DNA from: Bin34 sp965219935
Lineage (GTDB): Bacteria; Chloroflexota; Anaerolineae; Caldilineales; Caldilineaceae
Reading direction: 5' to 3'
Assembly: GCA_965219935.1 (NCBI GenBank)
Contig: CBDCOU010000003.1
Coordinates: 2,852,001 to 2,916,000, forward strand
Length of the DNA stretch: 64,000 nt
Position numbers and translations under genes: made by a program. The notes below the pieces were generated by a model. The model was not told where the DNA came from, searched no databases, and saw nothing but the letters and a program-made list of their open reading frames with translations. Of this stretch, positions 1 to 9,298 are shown piece by piece (position 1 is the stretch's first letter; the number at the start of each line of letters is the position of its first letter).

Positions 1-1498
1 CGTCCGGGAGTGGGGGGAGCGGACAGAGAGGCAAGTCCGGACAGGCGGCACATTTGGCGTGGACAGCGGGAGGCAGGCAGCCGGTCAGGGGATTGCCGGC
101 GAGGTCCAGTTCCTCCAGCCAGATGAGCCGGCCCAGGCCCGGTGGGATGGGTCCGGTCAGTTGGTTGCCGGCCAGCCGCAAGGTCACCAATCTGCTGGGT
201 TGCCCAAACTGTGGCGGGATGGAGCCGGTCAGTAGATTGTCGGCGAGGTCCAGTTCCCTCAGCCAGATGGGCTGGCCCAGACCCGGTGGCAGGGGGCCGG
301 TCAGTTGGTTGTGGGCCAGATCCAGGGACCGCAGCTGGGCGAGTTGGCCCAGCTCGGGCGAAACGGGCCCGCTTAGGTTGTTGCCGTGAAGGGAGAGCCG
401 CTGCAGTTGGGCGAGTTGGCCCAGCTCGGGCGGAACGGGCCCGCTTAGGTTGTTGCCGCGGAGGTAGAGCCGCTGCAGTTGGGCGAGTTGGCCCAGCTCC
501 GGGGGAATAGGTCCGCTCAGTTGGTTGAAGGACAGATCCAAGCCTTCCAACCGGACGAGTTGGCCCAGCTCGGGCGGAACGGGCCCGCTTAGGTTGTTGG
601 CGGAAAGCCCCAACACCTGCAGTTGCGTGAGCTGGTCCAGTGCGGGGGGAATGGAGCCGCTCAGGCGGTTGTCATACAGCCACAATTCGTTCAGCTGGGC
701 GAGTTGGCCCAGTTCAGGGGGAATGGGGCCGCTCAGGCGGTTGTCATACAGCCACAATTCGTTCAGCTGGGCGAGTTGGCCCAGTTCAGGGGGAATGGGG
801 CCGCTCAGGCGGTTGCCGTTCAGCCGCAATTCGTTCAGCTGGGCGAGTTGGCCCAGTTCAGGGGGAATGGGGCCGCTCAGGCGGTTGCCGTTCAGCCGCA
901 ATTCGTTCAGCTGGGCGAGTTGGCCCAGCTCGGGAGGAACGGGCCCGCTTAGGTCGTTGCCGTAGAGCCACAGCACCTGCAGTTGCGTGAGCTGGCCCAA
1001 CTCAGGGGGAATGGGGCCGGTTAGTTGGTTGTGGCCGAGTTTCAACTCTTGCAACTGGGCGAGTTGGCCCAGTGCGGGCGGAATGGGCCCGGTCAGAGAG
1101 TTGACCGACAAATCCAGGTACCGTAGTTGGCTGAGCCGGGCCAAGGCGTGCGGAATCTTGCCATCTAGGAGCCGATCACTACCTAGGATCTGATCGTTTA
1201 ACGTCAGGGCCAGGACCCGGGGCGGGTCCCCCCCCACCGTGACTCCCGTGAAGTCGGAAAGTGGGGCAACGGGATACCACCCGGGGTGGGAGGTGGGGAA
1301 GCGATCGCGCACAGCAGCTTTCCGGAACGACAAAAAGATTTCCATGTCGCAGGCCAGACTGGGCGAGGGCCCCGCTTCAGGACAGGCGGACGTAGGGAGC
1401 ACCCCTCCTCCGGCCTGCAGCGGCTTGCCGGCGCTGAGGACCAGGGCCAAGGCGGCGACCAGCGGCCCGACGCGCCACCAGCCGTACCGGAACTTCAT
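1..1498 (-). CDS. Secreted leucine-rich repeat protein (C-terminus outside window)
   Basis: About 499 codons are open from an ATG at 1498 down to the window edge, with no stop. The N-terminus (MKFRYGWWRV, then an Ala/Leu-rich stretch ending near KPLQA) is a clear signal peptide, so export is inferred. After about 100 residues come tandem LRRs of about 24 residues in the plant-type pattern: LxxLxLxxNxLsGPIPPELGQL. Near the edge the repeats give way to a Cys-rich capping segment (NPLTGCLPPAV, then AKCAACPDLPLC), so only a short tail is missing. Extracellular binding or adhesion is typical of such proteins, but no ligand can be named. Repeat units are exceptionally similar at DNA level between 661 and 948. 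A weak AGGA lies upstream of the start. The long plus-strand open frames here are antisense shadows of the repeats. Confidence 0.85.
   Translation of the reverse strand, partial: MKFRYGWWRVGPLVAALALVLSAGKPLQAGGGVLPTSACPEAGPSPSLACDMEIFLSFRKAAVRDRFPTSHPGWYPVAPLSDFTGVTVGGDPPRVLALTLNDQILGSDRLLDGKIPHALARLSQLRYLDLSVNSLTGPIPPALGQLAQLQELKLGHNQLTGPIPPELGQLTQLQVLWLYGNDLSGPVPPELGQLAQLNELRLNGNRLSGPIPPELGQLAQLNELRLNGNRLSGPIPPELGQLAQLNELWLYDNRLSGPIPPELGQLAQLNELWLYDNRLSGSIPPALDQLTQLQVLGLSANNLSGPVPPELGQLVRLEGLDLSFNQLSGPIPPELGQLAQLQRLYLRGNNLSGPVPPELGQLAQLQRLSLHGNNLSGPVSPELGQLAQLRSLDLAHNQLTGPLPPGLGQPIWLRELDLADNLLTGSIPPQFGQPSRLVTLRLAGNQLTGPIPPGLGRLIWLEELDLAGNPLTGCLPPAVHAKCAACPDLPLCPLPPLPD
661..948 (-). repeat. 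Tandem 72-bp units inside the LRR gene
   Basis: Four units start at 661, 733, 805 and 877, each 72 bp (24 codons). The first two are near identical, and so are the last two. The pairs differ mainly in the stretch after GGTTG (TCATACAGCC versus CCGTTCAGCC). This indicates recent unit duplication or gene conversion in the LRR array. Confidence 0.85.
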
Positions 1499-1821
1499 GT
1501 GCTTGCCATCCTGCTGCGCCAGGCAGCACCCCGGGCTTTCCTTCCTGATGATGTTATTACAGCCGTGGCGGGATGGCGGAATGAAGCCCACGGCCACCTC
1601 AGGTACGATATCGCTCCGCTGTTTTCCCGCACTGTCGTCCACACATCGAATACATTTACCACACTCATCCCTGGCGGGGATAGACCGTGGGCAAGAGCCA
1701 AGCCGGAGCAGGCTGCGGCACCCCAACCAACCGACCCCGGCCGCCACGTCGCCACACAGGACCGGGATGCGGCTTACATGCAATGAGGGGCTAAACCGTC
1801 CGACGTGAAGATGAAACGAGG
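1499..1821. other. Gap upstream of the minus-strand LRR gene
   Basis: About 320 bases between the LRR start and the HdeD-like stop. It should carry the LRR promoter on the minus strand. I see no convincing -35/-10 pair and no protein family in the short open frames. Confidence 0.4.
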
Positions 1822-2361
1822 TCAGTCAGCGTGGGCCGGCTTCTGACGGTGGCGCCGTGGGAGGGATGCAAGAATGGTCAACAAACCCGCCACCACCGCC
1901 CAGGCGAACAGCACCATGAACAGCAACGGTTGCCCGATGACGACGAACAGTTGGACCACCACGATCAAGCCCAGCACGACGTAGGGGGCGCCGATCAGCA
2001 CACTGTGCCACATCCGGGTGCCGTCACGTCCATGTCCAAGGCGAATCGCACCGCCCACAAAAGCCGCAATTCCCATGAGCAGAATCGGAGGCCTGGTCAG
2101 CCACGGCTGGCTCAACAGCAGTATGGCGGCCGGCGCGCCAACGATGGCGCTCAGGAGCATCCACAGGCGGGTTCGCAGCCCGTGGCCGGTCACCCCTTCA
2201 ACCAAATCGAAGACCCCGCCGATTAGCCAGTAGATGCTCAACAGCTGCAACTGCAACTGCACATGGGGCGGTGTCTGTCGGTAGGCTCAGAAATACATGA
2301 CCAATCCGATGACGACCAGGCAGCAGCCGCGAAGTAGGGTTGTCCACCAAAGCGATGGCAT
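1822..2361 (-). pseudogene. HdeD/DUF308-like membrane protein gene interrupted by in-frame TGA
   Basis: From an ATG at 2361 the frame reads MPSLWWTTLLRGCCLVVIGL and soon reaches an in-frame TGA at 2289-2287 (codon 25). The same frame then continues for 155 codons, including QLLSIYWLIGGVFDLVEG and five further hydrophobic segments. Removing the stop gives about 179 residues and six membrane helices, the usual size and layout of the HdeD/DUF308 family of small inner-membrane proteins. A GTG at 2262 could start a 146-residue product lacking the first helix. I read this as a nonsense-mutated gene. A shortened functional protein or a sequencing error are the alternatives. Confidence 0.65.
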
Positions 2362-2617
2362 GGAAGTTGTTCGCGCGCGAACAACGCAGTGTGCCTGTCT
2401 TGGTGCAGTGGCCATCCAGGTTCCGGCCACGCGTAGACCGGAGATTCCTCATCGTCATTGTAGGGTGCCGGTTCGGCACCTCGGCGTGGTGATCGGTGTC
2501 CCACAAACGGCCGTTTGGGGAACGCCGGCCGCGCGCGGCTCACCTACACTGAGGGGCCGAACCGTCGGCCGCGGCCATGACACCCCGACCTTGAACCGAC
2601 ATTCGCGAACCTGCCTC
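2362..2617. promoter_or_regulatory. Divergent intergenic region with two palindromes
   Basis: This region separates the HdeD-like gene (minus) from the second LRR gene (plus). It contains a 7-bp inverted repeat GGTGCCG-gtt-CGGCACC (2464-2480) and a perfect 14-base palindrome CAAACGGCCGTTTG (2504-2517). A related structure beginning GTGTCCC lies beyond the LRR gene at 5515-5534. These could be operators, terminators or REP-like elements. No sigma-70 pair is obvious. Confidence 0.4.
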
Positions 2618-5305
2618 ATGCGGATCCACGCCTTCGCCTTCCTGCATCCCCGTTTCACTTGGTCCCTGCTGCTGTCGCTGCTGCTGCTGCTGACTTTTCC
2701 GGTTGCAGTGCGTGCGGCCGGGGAGAACGAGGCAACGGCACCGGACTGCGTCCAGGCAGGGCCTGCATCCCGGCCGGTGGCGGTCCAGCTGACGCGCAGC
2801 GCAGAGCTGGTGCAGGCGACCCTGCACTCCCCACCGGGCGACTTGCCGGCCGCCGGCTGCAGGGCTCTCCTACAGTTTCAAATCCCCGAGGATCACCGGC
2901 CACGCCAGACCGTGTGGCGGGATGTGCATGGCCACGCCGTGAGCATGGACGGCACCCCGGATCCGGCCCATCCGGACCCCCTGCCCCTGCGGCTCTGGAT
3001 CCAGCCCGATGGAACCATGCAATACGAGGTGCAGGAGGCCGGTCTGGAGGCGTCACATGTAGATTTGAACCTGGCGGTGGCCTGGGGCACGACCGCCGCG
3101 GCCAACGACCTGGCCGTGCTGGACATTCTCAGTGCGGCCCTGGGGTTGGAACTAACCCCACAGGGGTTGGGCGCGCGATTGAATGCCCGTGGCCGTGTGA
3201 CGGAGCTGGATTGGCATGCCGACCATCCCTATGAGTATGACACCATTGTATGGTTTATGGCTCCGCCGCAGGATCGCCCCAAGGTGGGTATTCATCCACC
3301 GAGGGTGCGGGTGACGTGGCAATTGCCTTCGGAGCTGGGGCAGTTGACGGCCCTGTCCCGGCTGGCGCTGGGAGGCCCCTTGTTAACGGGCGCCATTCCG
3401 CCGGAGCTGGGGCAGTTGACAAACCTGGAACAGCTAACCTTGGTTGGCAGCCGGCTCACCGGCACCGTCCCCCCGAGACTGGGCCAACTGACCAAGCTGA
3501 CAAGCTTGGAACTCCACAGCAACCGGCTGACCGCGCTGCCGTCGGAATTGGGGCAAATGACCCAATTGACCTATCTGGGCGTAGCCGGCAACCAATTGAC
3601 TTCGTTGCCGCCGGAACTGGGCCGGCTCACTCGGTTGCGCGACTTGGGCTTGGCCGGCAACCGGCTGACTTCATTGCCCCCGGAACTGGGCCGGCTCACT
3701 CAGTTGCGCAAACTGGGCCTGGCCGGCAACCGGCTGACGACGCTGCCCCCGGAACTGGGACAACTCCCCAATCTTTGGGCCCTGGATGTACAGGACAACC
3801 AACTGGCATCCCTGCCGTCACTGGCGGAGTTCAGACGGCTGATATACCTGGACATGAGCGGTAACCGATTGCAGGAACTCAACTTGGTGGAAAGCCTCAC
3901 GCCACCGTTCACACTCCCACCCGGGGCTGGCCCCCTCCTTCGGCAACTGCAGCAAATGGCCAAGGCGCGCGGGGCCTTGCCGACACCGCCCCTGGAATCC
4001 CTGGATCTGTCGGGCAACCGGTTGACCACCTTACCCCCCGAAATCGGTCGGCTCCGGCTGGTGCACCTGGATCTGTCCTACAACCGGTTGACCAGCCTGC
4101 CCCCCGCACTGGGCCAGATCCAGCCCAAGTCCAATCTTGTTTTATTCCCCGGCCCATCCTTTGTCAAGGAGCCCTTAACACTCGACCTGTCGGGCAATCA
4201 ACTGACGGATCTGCCCTCCCACCTAGCCCGGATTTCGCACCTGATCCGGCTCGACCTGAGTGACAATCAATTGACGGCCCTGCCCCCCGAACTGGGTCGG
4301 CTCCCACTGAACCTCCTGGATTTGTCCGACAATCAACTGACAGTCCTACCCCCCGATTTGGGCCGGATCCAACCCTCGGATCAATTGGTTTCCTGGTTTG
4401 GAGGCCAACCGCAATTGACACTCAACCTGTCGGGCAATCGGCTGACGGGCCTGCCTCCCGAATTGGACCAGATTTCTGACCGGCTCCGTCTGGACCTGGG
4501 CCGCAACAGGTTCACGTCCCTGCCCGATGTCCTGTTCCGGCTGGACCGGTTGGAAATGCTCAATCTGTCCGGCAATCGGCTGGAAACCCTGCCCCCGGAA
4601 CTGGGCCAACTCTCGCAACTGGTCTCGCTGGACCTGTCCGGCAACCAGTTGACACACCTGCCCCCGGAGCTGGCACAGGCAGCCAACCTGAGCCACTTAA
4701 ACCTGTCCGGCAACCAGTTGACGGGCCTCCCGGCAGGGCTGGGCCAACTCTCGCAATTGGACACGCTGGATCTGTCCAACAACCGGTTGACGGGCCTGTC
4801 CGACCCCGCCATCGATTCGGAACAGGCAGCCCTGTGGCCTCGTCGGTTGATCCGGCTGGACCTGAGTGACAACCGGCTGACAGCGGTACCTCCCGCCCTC
4901 ACGCAGTTGCGTTTGGAGATCTTGAATCTGGGCCGCAACCAACTGACGGACTTGCACCTGGATCAGGCCCAACTGAAGAACCTGAAGCAACTCGACCTGA
5001 GCCACAGCCAACTGACCGACCTGCCCCTGGACCTGGCCCAACTGAAGAACCTGACCCATCTGGATCTGAGCCACAACCGGTTCACCGAGATTCCCGCTGT
5101 GCTGTCCCGATTGCGCCCCCTGCTGTCCCTGGACCTGCGCGGCAATCCCCTGACCACCTGCCCGTTGCTCCTGCCCTGGCGGATCGACCGGTTTATCTTT
5201 CCGCCTGATTACGAGCTCTTTGGCAACTTCGACCACTGGCTCCTGAGTCCACCTGCCAAAACGGAGTACACCGACCTGCCCTTCCTGGATCTGTGCCCGG
5301 AGTGA
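2618..5305 (+). CDS. Large secreted leucine-rich repeat protein
   Basis: The frame is open from 2297, but the start at 2618 places a classical signal peptide at the N-terminus: MRIHAF, a long Leu run, then PVAVRAAGE. It is preferred for that reason and gives 895 residues. A non-repeat region of about 200 residues follows. Then come more than 20 LRRs of 20-24 residues of the type LTSLPPELGRLTQLRKLGL and LDLSGNQLTDLP, some irregular in spacing. The C-terminus is capped by a Cys-containing segment (NPLTTCPLLLPW). No membrane anchor is visible, so the protein is probably released or wall-associated. Its repeats are of the LPPELGxL type, unlike the GPIPPELG type of the neighbouring LRR protein, so the two are not simple recent duplicates. 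The ligand is unknown. Confidence 0.85.
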   Translation: MRIHAFAFLHPRFTWSLLLSLLLLLTFPVAVRAAGENEATAPDCVQAGPASRPVAVQLTRSAELVQATLHSPPGDLPAAGCRALLQFQIPEDHRPRQTVWRDVHGHAVSMDGTPDPAHPDPLPLRLWIQPDGTMQYEVQEAGLEASHVDLNLAVAWGTTAAANDLAVLDILSAALGLELTPQGLGARLNARGRVTELDWHADHPYEYDTIVWFMAPPQDRPKVGIHPPRVRVTWQLPSELGQLTALSRLALGGPLLTGAIPPELGQLTNLEQLTLVGSRLTGTVPPRLGQLTKLTSLELHSNRLTALPSELGQMTQLTYLGVAGNQLTSLPPELGRLTRLRDLGLAGNRLTSLPPELGRLTQLRKLGLAGNRLTTLPPELGQLPNLWALDVQDNQLASLPSLAEFRRLIYLDMSGNRLQELNLVESLTPPFTLPPGAGPLLRQLQQMAKARGALPTPPLESLDLSGNRLTTLPPEIGRLRLVHLDLSYNRLTSLPPALGQIQPKSNLVLFPGPSFVKEPLTLDLSGNQLTDLPSHLARISHLIRLDLSDNQLTALPPELGRLPLNLLDLSDNQLTVLPPDLGRIQPSDQLVSWFGGQPQLTLNLSGNRLTGLPPELDQISDRLRLDLGRNRFTSLPDVLFRLDRLEMLNLSGNRLETLPPELGQLSQLVSLDLSGNQLTHLPPELAQAANLSHLNLSGNQLTGLPAGLGQLSQLDTLDLSNNRLTGLSDPAIDSEQAALWPRRLIRLDLSDNRLTAVPPALTQLRLEILNLGRNQLTDLHLDQAQLKNLKQLDLSHSQLTDLPLDLAQLKNLTHLDLSHNRFTEIPAVLSRLRPLLSLDLRGNPLTTCPLLLPWRIDRFIFPPDYELFGNFDHWLLSPPAKTEYTDLPFLDLCPE

Positions 5306-5657
5306 GGGACGGGGCGGTTCCAAGTCCTATTGAGGACCAGCAATCTGTCACGGGCAAGGGCATCCGGACCATCGTCTGTACTCCAACCCTCCGGTTTCCG
5401 AACCGGAAAGTTTGAACCGACAGCTCCGCAACGGGGTCGTGCCCCTGAACGGTCCCGCGGATCCTGCCCTGGGGGTGGCCTGGCGGCTCCGGCCGCTGCG
5501 GGTTGCGTTGTGTCCCGCAAACGAACGTTTGCGGCGCGCTTAGCACAACCGCCAATTGGATCCAATTCGGCCGAGGGCGGGAAGTGTCCCACAACCCGTG
5601 TCAACAATCCATGCTCCATTCCTCGTCCCCCGACTCCATTTGTGATACACCGCGGGC
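5306..5657. other. Gap downstream of LRR gene with a 9-bp hairpin
   Basis: No protein family is recognisable here. It contains CCGCAAACG-aa-CGTTTGCGG (5515-5534), preceded by GTGTCCC as is the palindrome at 2504-2517. It has no T-tract, so it is not a standard intrinsic terminator. Confidence 0.4.
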
Positions 5658-5880
5658 ATGAAGATCGGCTACGCCCGCGTCAGCACCCACGCACAGACAC
5701 TCGATTTGCCAATCGACCATCATGGAAGCGTTTGGGACAGCCTTCCGCCGAGAACCTCCGTCCGTCGCGGGCGGGACTTCTGCACGGCGAGGGACGTTCC
5801 CATCGGGACTCAGACACCCCCGTAAACAAGATTCGGGACGGGGCAGGCATCCACCTGTCCCGTCATGCATACGGCCCCTA
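5658..5880 (+). mobile_element. Internally deleted IS607-type transposon relic
   Basis: The left part encodes MKIGYARVSTHAQTLDLPID, the catalytic N-terminus of a serine recombinase (the Ser of RVST is the nucleophile in this family). It then loses all similarity. The right part (about 5765-5860) closely resembles the 3' end of the tnpB gene at 14252-15700 read on its coding strand. Both share GCGGGCGGGACTTC, then TGCACGGCGAGGG, a CCC(G/A)TTGGG-like block and a final purine-rich tract. The resolvase start joined directly to a tnpB end, with the middle missing, looks like a non-autonomous remnant. It abuts the 3' end of the STAND gene. Confidence 0.6.
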
Positions 5881-8121
5881 ACGTTCGCCGGACACACCGT
5901 CCGGACGACGGGATGCGGCCTCGGCCAGCCGTTGTCGGCACTGATCCCGAAAACGGCCTTCCTCGCGTGCGAAATCCGGCAGTTGGAAGGCCGCATACGT
6001 CTGCAGGGCGGTCTCAAACTCCAAGGTGGCAGCTTCCCACGCCTCCATGCCTTGGTAGACCTGGCCCAGATTGTGGTGCACGGTGGCCGCATCCAGCCAC
6101 GACTCCTGGTCCTGATGACGCGCCAGGGCCTGCCGGAACCAATCCGCGGCCGCTGACAGGTCCCCCACCTGGAAGGCCAGGGTGCCGAGGTTGGTCAGCG
6201 TGGTCGCTTCCCCGTCCACCTGCCTCAGATAGCGGTACAGCTCCAGCGCGTTCAGGTAGACATGGCGGGCCAGTTCCGTGCGGTCCAACGCTTCCAGGGC
6301 CAGCCCCATGCTGTTGTAGATATTGGCAATCTGGCGCCGGTTGTCGTTGCGCCGCGCCAACGACAACGCCTGCTGCAGCCGTTCCAAGGCCTGCGGATAC
6401 TTTTCCAGGGCCAGGTTGAGACTGCCGAGACTGCGATAGGCGCGCACCAGTTCGGTCAGGGTGCTGCCCTGGGACAGGTACTCGTAGGCCTTGTCGCAAT
6501 GCTCGAGTGCGGCCGTCAGCTGGTCCCGCTCCCTGTACACGGTGCTGATGTCGGTGTGCACAATCGCCAGTTGGGTCACCAGCTCGCGCCGTGCCAGCAC
6601 CACGCGGGCCCGCTCCAGCCAGACCAGGGCCTGTTCGTGCTCCTCGCGGTGGTAGAGCAGACGCCCCATCTGCATCAGCAGGCGCCCGAAGGCCTCGTAG
6701 CGGTTCTGGGCCGCACAGGCCACGGCGCCGGCCGCTGTCCAGGACAGCCCCCGCGGCATGTGCCGCCATCGGGCGTGCAGCACCAGGGAACGGGCATAGC
6801 GGCTGACCAGTTCCAATTGGGACGGGGAGACATCCAGTTTGAACCGGGTCAGATCGGCGGTGGTGGCCAGGGAGGCGGCCATCGACTCCAGGTCGTCGCC
6901 GCAGACCTCCTGCATGATGTGCACGCACCAGTCCGCTGCTTGGCGAATGTTGCCCCACTCGGGTTCGAGTGCCGACCAGTACAGTTGATCGGGACGCTCG
7001 AACCAGGACACGAACCGCACGTAGTAACGGGCATGGGCGTTGCGCCAGTCCCGGGACGGCGCGTGGCGGTCGGCCTCCAGCCGCCGTCGCACCGCGGGAT
7101 GAATTACGGCCCGGGCCTGGGTTGGCACATCCTCCAGCAACGCCCGGTCCTGCAACAATCCGAGAACACGCTGCAACCCCGGCCCCAGTTCGGTTTGGGA
7201 ACCGACGGTCCACTGGGGCGCCTCCGCCACGTGCAGAACCATGTCCGAGTCGCCGGGCCAGAACAGGTCGCGGATGGCCAGGTAGGAAGCGCCTCCCGCC
7301 GCCATGTTGAGACGCTCCAGCACCTGCATGGCGTCGGAACTTTCCTGCGCCACACTGTCCGCGGCCAGGCGAATGAGCACATCCAGGGACGACTCCGAAC
7401 CGGTCTCCACCGCGCGGATCACCTGTTCCAGGCATTCCGGATGCGCCTTGAGCAGGCCTGCCAACAGGCGAATGGCCAGGGGCAGACCGTCCGTCAGATC
7501 ATGCACGGTGCCCGCATCCGTGACCGGCGCCTGCAGCGCCTGCCAGAACGTCTCGGTGTCGTATCGGCTCAGCCCGCCGAGGTGCAGGACCGTTTCCTGG
7601 GCCAGCTCCTCCATTTCCGGGGTCAGTCGGTCCGCAACCAGCACGACGCGGGACGGCGTGTCGGCGGTCTCCAGGTTCCGGAACGTCTGCAGAAGCAGTT
7701 GGCGGTCGGCCTCCGAGACGGAATCGAGTTCGTCCAGCACCAGTACCCGGCGCCGGCGGTAGAGCAGTTCCCGAATGCCAGTGCTCCACTGCGCCCGAAT
7801 ATGCCAGGAGTGGTCGAAGCCCAGCACGGACGTCAGGTTGTGAACGATGTCCTGGAAGCGGAAACGCTCCAGGCCGGCGGCCGCCGCCCACACGCAACCA
7901 TCCGGAAATTCGTTGATGGCCGACCACACCGCCGCGGTCACCAGGGCGCTCTTGCCCACGCCGGACGGGCCGACCACCGCAATCACGGGCGTGGTTCCGG
8001 GATCGCCCAGCCGTCCCTGCAGCTGGCGCAGGGCCGAACGCCGGCCGCTGAACCCCCGCAGCCGGTACAGGCCGAGGTTGTGTCGGATTTCCCTTTCCGG
8101 CGGGATTACCTGATGCGCCAT
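5878..8121 (-). CDS. STAND-type ATPase with C-terminal TPRs
   Basis: The protein has 747 residues and no signal peptide. A P-loop GPSGVGKS lies at residues 51-58 and a Walker B strand VLVLDELD at 126-133. The layout matches NB-ARC/AAA16-like STAND NTPases, followed by an all-helical region and then several TPRs from about residue 470 to the end (for example a YNSMGLALEALDRTELARHV unit). STAND proteins are signal-sensing switches that assemble on ligand binding, and some act in anti-phage defence. No effector domain (nuclease, TIR, protease) is visible here, so a regulatory or scaffolding role is equally likely. It is the last gene of a minus-strand operon, 18 bases after the TPR gene. Its stop codon overlaps the end of a transposon relic. 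Confidence 0.8.
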   Translation of the reverse strand: MAHQVIPPEREIRHNLGLYRLRGFSGRRSALRQLQGRLGDPGTTPVIAVVGPSGVGKSALVTAAVWSAINEFPDGCVWAAAAGLERFRFQDIVHNLTSVLGFDHSWHIRAQWSTGIRELLYRRRRVLVLDELDSVSEADRQLLLQTFRNLETADTPSRVVLVADRLTPEMEELAQETVLHLGGLSRYDTETFWQALQAPVTDAGTVHDLTDGLPLAIRLLAGLLKAHPECLEQVIRAVETGSESSLDVLIRLAADSVAQESSDAMQVLERLNMAAGGASYLAIRDLFWPGDSDMVLHVAEAPQWTVGSQTELGPGLQRVLGLLQDRALLEDVPTQARAVIHPAVRRRLEADRHAPSRDWRNAHARYYVRFVSWFERPDQLYWSALEPEWGNIRQAADWCVHIMQEVCGDDLESMAASLATTADLTRFKLDVSPSQLELVSRYARSLVLHARWRHMPRGLSWTAAGAVACAAQNRYEAFGRLLMQMGRLLYHREEHEQALVWLERARVVLARRELVTQLAIVHTDISTVYRERDQLTAALEHCDKAYEYLSQGSTLTELVRAYRSLGSLNLALEKYPQALERLQQALSLARRNDNRRQIANIYNSMGLALEALDRTELARHVYLNALELYRYLRQVDGEATTLTNLGTLAFQVGDLSAAADWFRQALARHQDQESWLDAATVHHNLGQVYQGMEAWEAATLEFETALQTYAAFQLPDFAREEGRFRDQCRQRLAEAASRRPDGVSGER

Positions 8122-8139
8122 GCCGTTTGCACCCGCGTA

Positions 8140-9270
8140 TCAGACGGGACAGCTCTCCAGTCCCGCCAGGGCCGGTCCGCTTTCGGGATCGATCTCCAGG
8201 GCGGCCAGCAACCAGGGCTTGGCCTTGTCACACTCGGAGGGATCCTTGTAGACATAGGCCAAGCCCAGCTGATACAGGAACTCGATGCGGGGCGTGCCCT
8301 CGATCAGTTCCAGGGCCTCGGACAGAATGCCGACCGCACCCTCGTAGTTGCGCATGCGGTAGTAGACCGTGCCCAAGTGGGCCATGGCCAGCCCGTCCTG
8401 GGGATTGACCTCGACGGCCCGTTCCAGGTTGCGCCGGGCCTCCAGGTCGTTGCCTACCTTGAAATGGCCGTAGCCCAGGGCATCCCACGTGAGCGAAACA
8501 TTCGGGTTCAGCTCCAGGGCTCGTTCATAGGCGTCCAAGGCATTCTCCCATTCGAACAGCGCCTCGTAGAGCCGCCCCTTGTGGATCTCCAGGTACCAGG
8601 CCGACGGATCCACGGACAGACCCTGATCCAATGCGGCCAAGCCCTCGGTGTACTCGCCGCGGTATTCGTGCAGCAGGGCCTTGTTGCGCCACACCAGGAT
8701 ATCCAGCGGTGCCAGTTCGGCCGCCTGATCGAGGTAGGACTCGGCCTTGTACCAGTTCCCGACGTCGGCGTAGATCTCCCCCAGGATGGCCAGCGTCCGG
8801 CTGTTGTCCGGGGAGAGCACCAGGGCATCCACCGCCGTGTTGACCGCCTCCTCGTACTCCCCGGACCAGTCCAGGGCACGTGCCAGCGCATTCAGGCTGT
8901 CCACATGGCGGTCGTCCCGGCGAACCGCCTCCTCGGCCGCGGCCAGTGCCTTGGGCACCTGTTTGAGCAGGATGTACAGACGCGACTGGTCCACGAGCGG
9001 CTGCGGGTTCCAGGTTTCGATTGCGGCCACCTGCCCGTAGAACTCCGCCGCCTGGAGCAGGTTGCCCTGCGCCTCATGGACGCGAGCCTGGGCCAGGGGA
9101 TTCACGGCACTGGGCGTGGGGGTCGGATCCGGCAATACGAAGGTAGCCCGTTCCACCAGCAGTTCGCGCCGGTTCCACAGGCTGACACAGGCCAGCACCA
9201 GCAGCACCAGGGCCCACAGGGGGACACGCCAGCGTCGGCGGCTGGTGAAACGAACCGAACGCAACTCCAT
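8140..9270 (-). CDS. Membrane-anchored TPR protein
   Basis: The protein has 376 residues. A positively charged start (RFTSRRRWR) is followed by one transmembrane helix (VPLWALVLLVLACVSLW), then a short linker with PTPTPS. About eight TPRs run to the C-terminus, including EYEEAVNTAVDALVLSPDN and VGNDLEARRNLERAVEVNPQ. The TPR part should lie outside the membrane if the positive-inside rule holds. The role is probably protein-protein assembly. It is 28 bases downstream of the B-box membrane protein gene and 18 bases upstream of the STAND gene, so it is co-transcribed with both. Partner identity is unknown. Confidence 0.8.
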   Translation of the reverse strand: MELRSVRFTSRRRWRVPLWALVLLVLACVSLWNRRELLVERATFVLPDPTPTPSAVNPLAQARVHEAQGNLLQAAEFYGQVAAIETWNPQPLVDQSRLYILLKQVPKALAAAEEAVRRDDRHVDSLNALARALDWSGEYEEAVNTAVDALVLSPDNSRTLAILGEIYADVGNWYKAESYLDQAAELAPLDILVWRNKALLHEYRGEYTEGLAALDQGLSVDPSAWYLEIHKGRLYEALFEWENALDAYERALELNPNVSLTWDALGYGHFKVGNDLEARRNLERAVEVNPQDGLAMAHLGTVYYRMRNYEGAVGILSEALELIEGTPRIEFLYQLGLAYVYKDPSECDKAKPWLLAALEIDPESGPALAGLESCPV

Positions 9271-9298
9271 GGGAAGTCAACCGGAACACTCCAGGACG

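Noticed and set aside
54..1193. Several repeated plus-strand open frames rich in Pro, Gly and Trp.
   Set aside because: They are antisense readings of the minus-strand LRR array.
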